A stretch of DNA of 64,000 nucleotides from Microlunatus endophyticus (GTDB taxonomy: Bacteria > Actinomycetota > Actinomycetes > Propionibacteriales > Propionibacteriaceae): the NCBI RefSeq assembly GCF_014646195.1, contig NZ_BMMZ01000015.1:57116-121115 (forward strand). The letters run 5' to 3'. Of the stretch, positions 59,643-64,000 are shown piece after piece. Positions within the stretch are counted from its first letter, which is position 1, and each line of letters opens with the position of its first letter. Position numbers and translations under genes: made by a program. Under the pieces are notes generated by a model. It was not told the origin of the DNA and made no database searches. It was given only the letters and a program-made list of their open reading frames with translations.

Positions 59643-60530
59643 ATGATCGTTGTTACCGCGCCCACCAGTCAGATCGGGAGCGAAGTGTTGCGGCGCCTCT
59701 TGCAGGGCGGCGAGGCGGTTCGGGTGGTCGTGCGCGACCCGGCGAGGCTTCCGGATGAGGTCCGCGACCGTGTCGAGGTCGTGCAGGGCACGCACGCCGA
59801 CCCAGCGGTGGTTGACCGTGCGTTCGACGGCGCCGAGGCGCTGTTCTGGCTCGTGCCCGCCGCGCCCACTGCGCCGACGATTTACGACGCCTATGTGGGA
59901 TTCGCGTTGCCGGCGGCGGACGCGATCGTCCGCCACCGGGTGCCGCGGGTCGTCTCGGTCTCCGCGCTGGGGGCCGGGGTGCAGACGTTCGCTGGTCACG
60001 TGTCGGCCACGCTGGCGATGGACGCCCTGATCCGCAGCACCGGAACGAGCACGCGGGAGCTGGCGAACCCGTCGTTTATGGACAACATGCTGCGCGATGT
60101 GGTCTCGATCCGCGACCGGGGTGTTTTCAGCGGAACCTTGCCGGCCGACCTGGCGCTGCCGACGGTCGCCACCAGGGACATCGGTGCCGCAGCCGCAGGG
60201 CTTCTGGCCGACCACTCCTGGACGGGGCAGCAGATCGCCCCGCTCCTCGGTGCGGAGGATCTCTCGCCGAACGATCAGGCGAAGATCCTGACCGAGGTCC
60301 TCGGCATGCCGGTCCGGTATGAGCAGGGCGACCGGGAGGCGTCGAAGCGGCGACTGATGGGCTTCGGCATGTCCGAGGCCGTCGCCGGCGCTCTGATGGC
60401 GATGGACGAGGCGAAGGAGCACGGACTCGACACGGCCGTGCCTCGGATGGCGGCCAACACGACGCCGACCACGTTCCGTCAGTGGGCCACCGACGTTCTC
60501 AAGCCTGCCGTCGAAGGCACCGGGCGATGA
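59643..60530 (+). CDS. NAD(P)H-binding NmrA-like protein
   Basis: 295 residues from ATG 59643 with GGAGG upstream. Atypical SDR: MIVVTAPTSQIGSEVLRRLLQGGEAVRVVVRDPARL, a variant glycine motif, then a central FWLVPAAPT and VPRVVSVSALG, and an NmrA/azoreductase-like C-terminal part (GFGMSEAVAGALMAMDEAKEHG). Relatives are NAD(P)H sensors or quinone reductases. It overlaps the next SDR gene by 4 bp (ATGA). Confidence 0.85.
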   Translation: MIVVTAPTSQIGSEVLRRLLQGGEAVRVVVRDPARLPDEVRDRVEVVQGTHADPAVVDRAFDGAEALFWLVPAAPTAPTIYDAYVGFALPAADAIVRHRVPRVVSVSALGAGVQTFAGHVSATLAMDALIRSTGTSTRELANPSFMDNMLRDVVSIRDRGVFSGTLPADLALPTVATRDIGAAAAGLLADHSWTGQQIAPLLGAEDLSPNDQAKILTEVLGMPVRYEQGDREASKRRLMGFGMSEAVAGALMAMDEAKEHGLDTAVPRMAANTTPTTFRQWATDVLKPAVEGTGR

Positions 60531-61222
60531 CCGACACTGCAGGAACAGCGCTGGTTGTCGGCGCGAGTCGTGCGCTCGGGCTCGCCCTGACTGAGGAGCT
60601 CGCGGCTCGCGACTGGACCGTGATCGCCACCACCCGCGGAGGCCGTCGGACCGGTCTGCACGATCTTGCCGAGCGCGCGCACGGCAGAGTCGAGATCGAG
60701 ACGCTCGACATGACCGACGCCGACCAGATCGCCGACCTGGGTCGCCGTCTCGCCGGGCGCGGTATTGACCTGCTGTTCATCAACGGCGCGATCGCGGGCG
60801 ACAACGTTCCCGCCTCCGAGGTGCCCGTCGAGGAGTTCGCGACCGTGATGGTCACCAATGCACTCAGCCCCATGCGGGTGATCGCTGCGCTGGAACACCT
60901 CGTACCTCCCACCGGCACCATCGGCGTGATGTCATCGCGCCAGGGCAGCATCAGCCTGAACACCAACGGCGGGAACGACGTCTACCGCGCCAGCAAAGCG
61001 GCGCTGAACCAGCTCATGCGCAGCCGCGCGGCGCGACACTCCGACGACCCGCGCACGCTTTTGCTGATCCATCCCGGCCACGTGCAAACCGACCTCGGAG
61101 GGGCAGGCGCACCCCTCGCCATCGCTGACAGCGTCCCCAGGGTCGTCGACGTCATCTTGGCCCACCGGCACGACGGCGGCCTGCACTTCCTCGCCTACAC
61201 CGACGAGACCGTCCCGTGGTAA
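60527..61222 (+). CDS. SDR family NAD(P)-dependent oxidoreductase
   Basis: 231 residues, start overlapping the upstream stop. The cofactor motif is GASRALGLALTEELAARDW. FINGAI replaces NNAG, VMSSRQGSI holds the Ser, and VYRASKAALNQLMRS holds YxxSK. It resembles the C-factor/sniffer-like SDRs. Translationally coupled to the NmrA-like protein. Substrate unknown. Confidence 0.86.
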   Translation: MTDTAGTALVVGASRALGLALTEELAARDWTVIATTRGGRRTGLHDLAERAHGRVEIETLDMTDADQIADLGRRLAGRGIDLLFINGAIAGDNVPASEVPVEEFATVMVTNALSPMRVIAALEHLVPPTGTIGVMSSRQGSISLNTNGGNDVYRASKAALNQLMRSRAARHSDDPRTLLLIHPGHVQTDLGGAGAPLAIADSVPRVVDVILAHRHDGGLHFLAYTDETVPW

Positions 61223-61264
61223 CACTCGGCGATCCGCCCAGTCGGCGTGACACTGAACCGGCGA

Positions 61265-61843
61265 TCAAACGGCGTCGGTGAGGTAAGCGGTGCGTGCCTG
61301 GAGCTCGCTCAGGGCGGTCGCTGCGTGGGGCGCGAACGGGTCCGAGTCGGACGCCGCCCAGCGTTGAAGCGCGGTGCTGAAGGCGAGCATGGCGAGCTCG
61401 GCCGCGAGCTGTGCGGTCAGCGCTTCGACGCCGCGCTGCTGAAGGGCAGCGGTGATCGCATGGGCGATCGTACGTTGTTTGAGGAGGCCACGCTCTCGGA
61501 CCTCGATGCTGGCGGCGGTGACGGCCCGGCGCCGCACTGCCTTCTCGCGCTGGTCGTCGGTCATCAGGGTGCCTGCGGATGCCAGCGCGGCGTTCAGGCA
61601 TTGCATGAGGGTTGCCTCGGGTTCGGCGTCATGGATGCCCGCGGTGAAGAGTTCGACGAGTTGGTCCTCGTCGTCGAAGAGGATCTCGCGTTTGTCGGAG
61701 AAGTGGCGGAAGAATGTCGCTCGGTTCAGTCCGGCCCGATCCGCGATCTGCGCGACCGTGGTCGCTTCGTAGCCGTTCTCGGCGAAGAGGTCCAGGGCAG
61801 CGTCTTTCAGTCGTTCACGCGCATGTGGTGCCCATCTGCTCAC
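61265..61843 (-). CDS. TetR/AcrR family transcriptional regulator
   Basis: 192 residues. The helix-turn-helix reads ARERLKDAALDLFAENGYEATTVAQIADRAGLNRATFFRHFSDKREILFD, a TetR pattern common in repressors of oxidoreductase genes. It is divergent from the epimerase-like gene at 61978, with a perfect palindrome between them. It ends 43 bp from the convergent SDR stop. Confidence 0.88.
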   Translation of the reverse strand: MSRWAPHARERLKDAALDLFAENGYEATTVAQIADRAGLNRATFFRHFSDKREILFDDEDQLVELFTAGIHDAEPEATLMQCLNAALASAGTLMTDDQREKAVRRRAVTAASIEVRERGLLKQRTIAHAITAALQQRGVEALTAQLAAELAMLAFSTALQRWAASDSDPFAPHAATALSELQARTAYLTDAV

Positions 61844-61894
61844 GTTCGCAGTCTAGGTGTTGCGACTCCGTCTCGTCACTTGTACGCTACCCTT

Positions 61895-61911
61895 ATGCGA
61901 CTGGGTCGCAT
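61895..61911. promoter_or_regulatory. Perfect ATGCGAC-N3-GTCGCAT operator
   Basis: Palindrome with 7-bp arms around TGG in the TetR/epimerase-like intergenic region. A further TGCGAC half-site lies at 61861-61866, closer to the TetR start. Likely the TetR binding site. Confidence 0.6.
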
Positions 61912-61977
61912 TCTTTGGTCGCGGCATGCGCGGCTCTCTGGTTCTGAGCGTTTCTTCTTGGTCGTGGGGTGTTCTTC

Positions 61978-62859
61978 ATGCGGGTGTTCGTCACTGGGGC
62001 TTCTGGTTGGATCGGCTCGGCCGTTGTCGCGGAGCTTGTGTCGGCCGGTCATCACGTCGTCGGGCTGGCTCGCTGCGATGCCTCCGCCGACGCCGTGGCG
62101 GCGATGGGGGCGCAGGTGTTGCGTGGCGACCTCACTGACGTGGAGGCCTTGCGGCGGGGTGCTGTGGATAGTGAGGGCGTCATCCACCTGGCCTATCAGC
62201 ATCATCTCGGTCAGATCGGGGGCGCCGAAAGCGACGGTCGGGCGATCGAGACCTTGACGACCGTGCTGGCCGGCACCGGCAAGCCGTTCCTGGTCACCGG
62301 TGCCACGCTGTCCGTTCCCGGCCGGGCGGCCACCGAGCGTGACCCTCTCGTAGCTGAGGGGCCCATCGCGGCCCGGATCCGCAATATGCAGGCTGCGCTC
62401 GCGGCCGCCGATCGTGAGGTCCGGGTGGCGCTGGTGATGATCCCGCGCTCGGTCCACGGTCGGGGTGAGCGGCACGGGTTCATTCCGCAGCTGGTCGCCC
62501 GAGCCCGCGAGGCGGGAGTCTCCGGCTATGTCGGCAGCGGCGAGAACCGCTGGCCCGCCGTGCACGTCAAAGACGCCGCCGCGCTCTACCGCCTCGCACT
62601 AGAGAAAGCGCCCGCAGGCTCCGTTCTCCATGCTGTGGGCGACGAGGGCGTGGCGGTCCGCGAAATCGCCGAAGCCATCGGACACGGCCTCGCCCTTCCT
62701 GCTCGATCCCTCCCCGCCGAGCAGTTCGGCTCGCCGCTCGCGCCGCTTCTGGGAGCGGACATGCCTGCCTCCAGCGCTCTCACCCAGAAGCTCCTGGGGT
62801 GGACACCTACCCATCCCAGCCTCCTCGCGGACATCGACCAGGGCCACTACTTCGCATGA
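61978..62859 (+). CDS. NAD-dependent epimerase/dehydratase family SDR
   Basis: 293 residues from ATG 61978. Extended/atypical SDR: MRVFVTGASGWIGSAVVAELVSAGHHVVGLARC, GVIHLAYQHH, FLVTGATLS, and a C-terminal part WPAVHVKDAAALYRLALEKAP ... LLGWTPTHPSLLADIDQGHYF typical of SDR_a5/YwnB-like epimerases. The YxxxK motif is not obvious, as in many members of this group. TetR-controlled, and followed by an SDR 113 bp downstream. Confidence 0.87.
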   Translation: MRVFVTGASGWIGSAVVAELVSAGHHVVGLARCDASADAVAAMGAQVLRGDLTDVEALRRGAVDSEGVIHLAYQHHLGQIGGAESDGRAIETLTTVLAGTGKPFLVTGATLSVPGRAATERDPLVAEGPIAARIRNMQAALAAADREVRVALVMIPRSVHGRGERHGFIPQLVARAREAGVSGYVGSGENRWPAVHVKDAAALYRLALEKAPAGSVLHAVGDEGVAVREIAEAIGHGLALPARSLPAEQFGSPLAPLLGADMPASSALTQKLLGWTPTHPSLLADIDQGHYFA

Positions 62860-62972
62860 GGACGACTTACGGGGCTCAGCCCCAGCCCGTAGCTCGGCGG
62901 TCGTGAACGAGGGGCGGTTCAGACGCCGAGCGCCAGGTCCCCGGCAACGGCAGCAACGGAAAGGAGCAGGGT

Positions 62973-63695
62973 ATGGATCTGAGCAACGATGTCATCCTGA
63001 TCACGGGCGGCACCTCCGGTATCGGGCTCGAGATGGCGAAGCAGCTGGCAGCGTTGGGCAACACCGTGATCGTCACCGGCCGTGACGAAGACCGATTGAG
63101 CCAGTTCCGCCAGTCCCACCCGGGGCTGTCCGCCTATCCAGTGGAGGTGACCGATCTCGCCTCGGTCGAGACGCTGTATCGCCAGCTCGTGTCCGACTTC
63201 CCGGATCTGAACGTTGTGATCAACAACGCGGGCCTGATGCAGAGCATCGACTTCCAGAGCTTCGCCCCGGCAAAGGTGGCCGATGAGGTCGCTGTCAACC
63301 TGGCCGGGCCGATCCTCGTGACCCAGGTGTTTCTGCCCCATCTGCTCAAGCAGTCCGAGGCGGCGGTTCTCAACGTCACCTCCGGTATCGCCTACTTCGC
63401 CTTCGACAAGGCGCCGATCTACAGCGCCTCGAAGCTTGGCCTGCACTCCTACACGCAGACGCTGCGCAAACAGCTGGCGGGCACGTCGGTGAAGGTGTTC
63501 GAGCTCGCGCCCCCACGCACCACGAAGCCCATGTTCAGCGGTTCCGAGGAAGACAACCGCCAGGTCGACCGCATCCCGAAAATGCCCATCGACCAGGTCG
63601 TGTCGACCATGATCAGCGGCATCCGGAGGAACCGCTATGAGATCCTGCCGGGCATGAGCAAGCTGCTACGCCTCCTCGGCAAGGCCCGCCTCTGA
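62973..63695 (+). CDS. SDR family oxidoreductase (DltE-like)
   Basis: 240 residues with AAGGAG before the ATG. Classical SDR: VILITGGTSGIGLEMAKQLAALGNTVIVTGR, NVVINNAGLMQ, LNVTSGIAYF (Ser) and PIYSASKLGLHSYTQTLRKQL (YxxSK). It resembles DltE/YvaG-type SDRs (C-terminal RRNRYEILPGMSKLLRLL). Last complete gene in the window. Substrate unknown. Confidence 0.88.
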   Translation: MDLSNDVILITGGTSGIGLEMAKQLAALGNTVIVTGRDEDRLSQFRQSHPGLSAYPVEVTDLASVETLYRQLVSDFPDLNVVINNAGLMQSIDFQSFAPAKVADEVAVNLAGPILVTQVFLPHLLKQSEAAVLNVTSGIAYFAFDKAPIYSASKLGLHSYTQTLRKQLAGTSVKVFELAPPRTTKPMFSGSEEDNRQVDRIPKMPIDQVVSTMISGIRRNRYEILPGMSKLLRLLGKARL

Positions 63696-63930
63696 CACCC
63701 CCAGAGCTCCTGGGGCACGACGTCTCGGCCGGCATGCTGCGTATGCGACGCGCGGCCCGCGCTGACGCTCTTCCACTCGGCGAAGGGCGGCTCGACCTCC
63801 CAACACTCGGCGTCGGCCGCTGTCGGATCTGTTGCGGTCGCCCGTCCGGGATCCACGATCGTCATGGGGGTGGTCGGCCAGAGCCGCCGTCCTAGCTGTC
63901 GCGGAGCGATGGTCGACGGACACGCCAGGA
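63696..63930. other. Stretch without a supported gene near the right edge
   Basis: 235 bp after the SDR stop. Short open frames on the minus strand have no family resemblance. No hairpin, operator or tRNA recognised. Confidence 0.4.
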
Positions 63931-64000
63931 CTAGTGTCGCGCGTCTGAAGTTCGTTGACGGGTGGCGTGAGGCAGGATTTCGTCGGCGGGTTTGGTCCAG
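63931..64000 (-). CDS. Possible transposase C-terminal end (partial at window edge)
   Basis: From the right edge the minus strand reads WTKPADEILPHATRQRT and ends in SDARH then TAG (63933-63931). W-T-K-P-A-D near the C-terminus resembles the GWxxPAE segment of IS30-type transposases. Only 22 codons are visible, so this is tentative. Confidence 0.3.
   Translation of the reverse strand, partial: WTKPADEILPHATRQRTSDARH

Overview
The window is high-GC DNA with many GTG starts. It comes from an actinobacterium (Actinomycetota). The backbone order (protein O-mannosyltransferase / rsmI, tatD, rpfB, rsmA, ispE ... tRNA-Gln, glmU, prs, rplY, pth, mfd, SurA-like lipoprotein, mazG, eno, divIC, DUF501, ppx) is close to the Mycobacterium tuberculosis Rv1002c-Rv1026 neighbourhood. 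Gene content and sequence style suggest a Propionibacteriales-type soil or sludge organism, possibly Microlunatus-like, but that placement is inference.

Layout. 1-11 kb is a carbohydrate block: a GH3 glycosidase with a fructosamine-kinase-family gene, a decayed LuxR/LAL regulator (one nonsense codon plus an internal deletion/frameshift), a GH2 beta-galactosidase, a TolB-like beta-propeller protein, and an SDR divergent from a TetR regulator. 11.8-20.4 kb holds a short solute-binding lipoprotein, the mannosyltransferase, and the rsmI-tatD-nitroreductase-rpfB-rsmA-ispE run; rsmA appears to start at CTG inside the rpfB stop. 20.4-25.6 kb holds a GH35 beta-galactosidase with a MarR regulator, a membrane patatin-like hydrolase and a HAD hydrolase. 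25.6-43.2 kb is the housekeeping block from tRNA-Gln to peptide deformylase. It carries a dispersed CTGAG/TCGAAG repeat, one copy of which lies in frame inside mfd. 43.2-47.2 kb holds a VOC protein beside a perfect 20-bp palindrome, a membrane metallophosphoesterase and a SpoIID/LytB-domain secreted protein.

From a tRNA with a UAA anticodon (47.2 kb) to the right edge the window changes character. It becomes a series of small regulator/oxidoreductase modules: TetR + FAD monooxygenase; TetR + AKR-SDR-AKR operon; a SigJ/ECF41-type sigma factor with an NAD(P)-binding epimerase-like gene and a carboxymuconolactone decarboxylase; TetR + NmrA-like/SDR pair; TetR + epimerase-like, followed by another SDR. 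Several promoters carry clear palindromic operators. A 3-kb segment next to the tRNA (47.28-50.29 kb) is duplicated in decayed form at 54.64-56.08 kb, beside a recombinase-tail remnant, so the region looks like an acquired and rearranged island.

The most interesting systems are the ECF41 module, whose two transcription units are preceded by the same CCTCACA-N16-CGTC element, and the tRNA-linked duplicated redox island.
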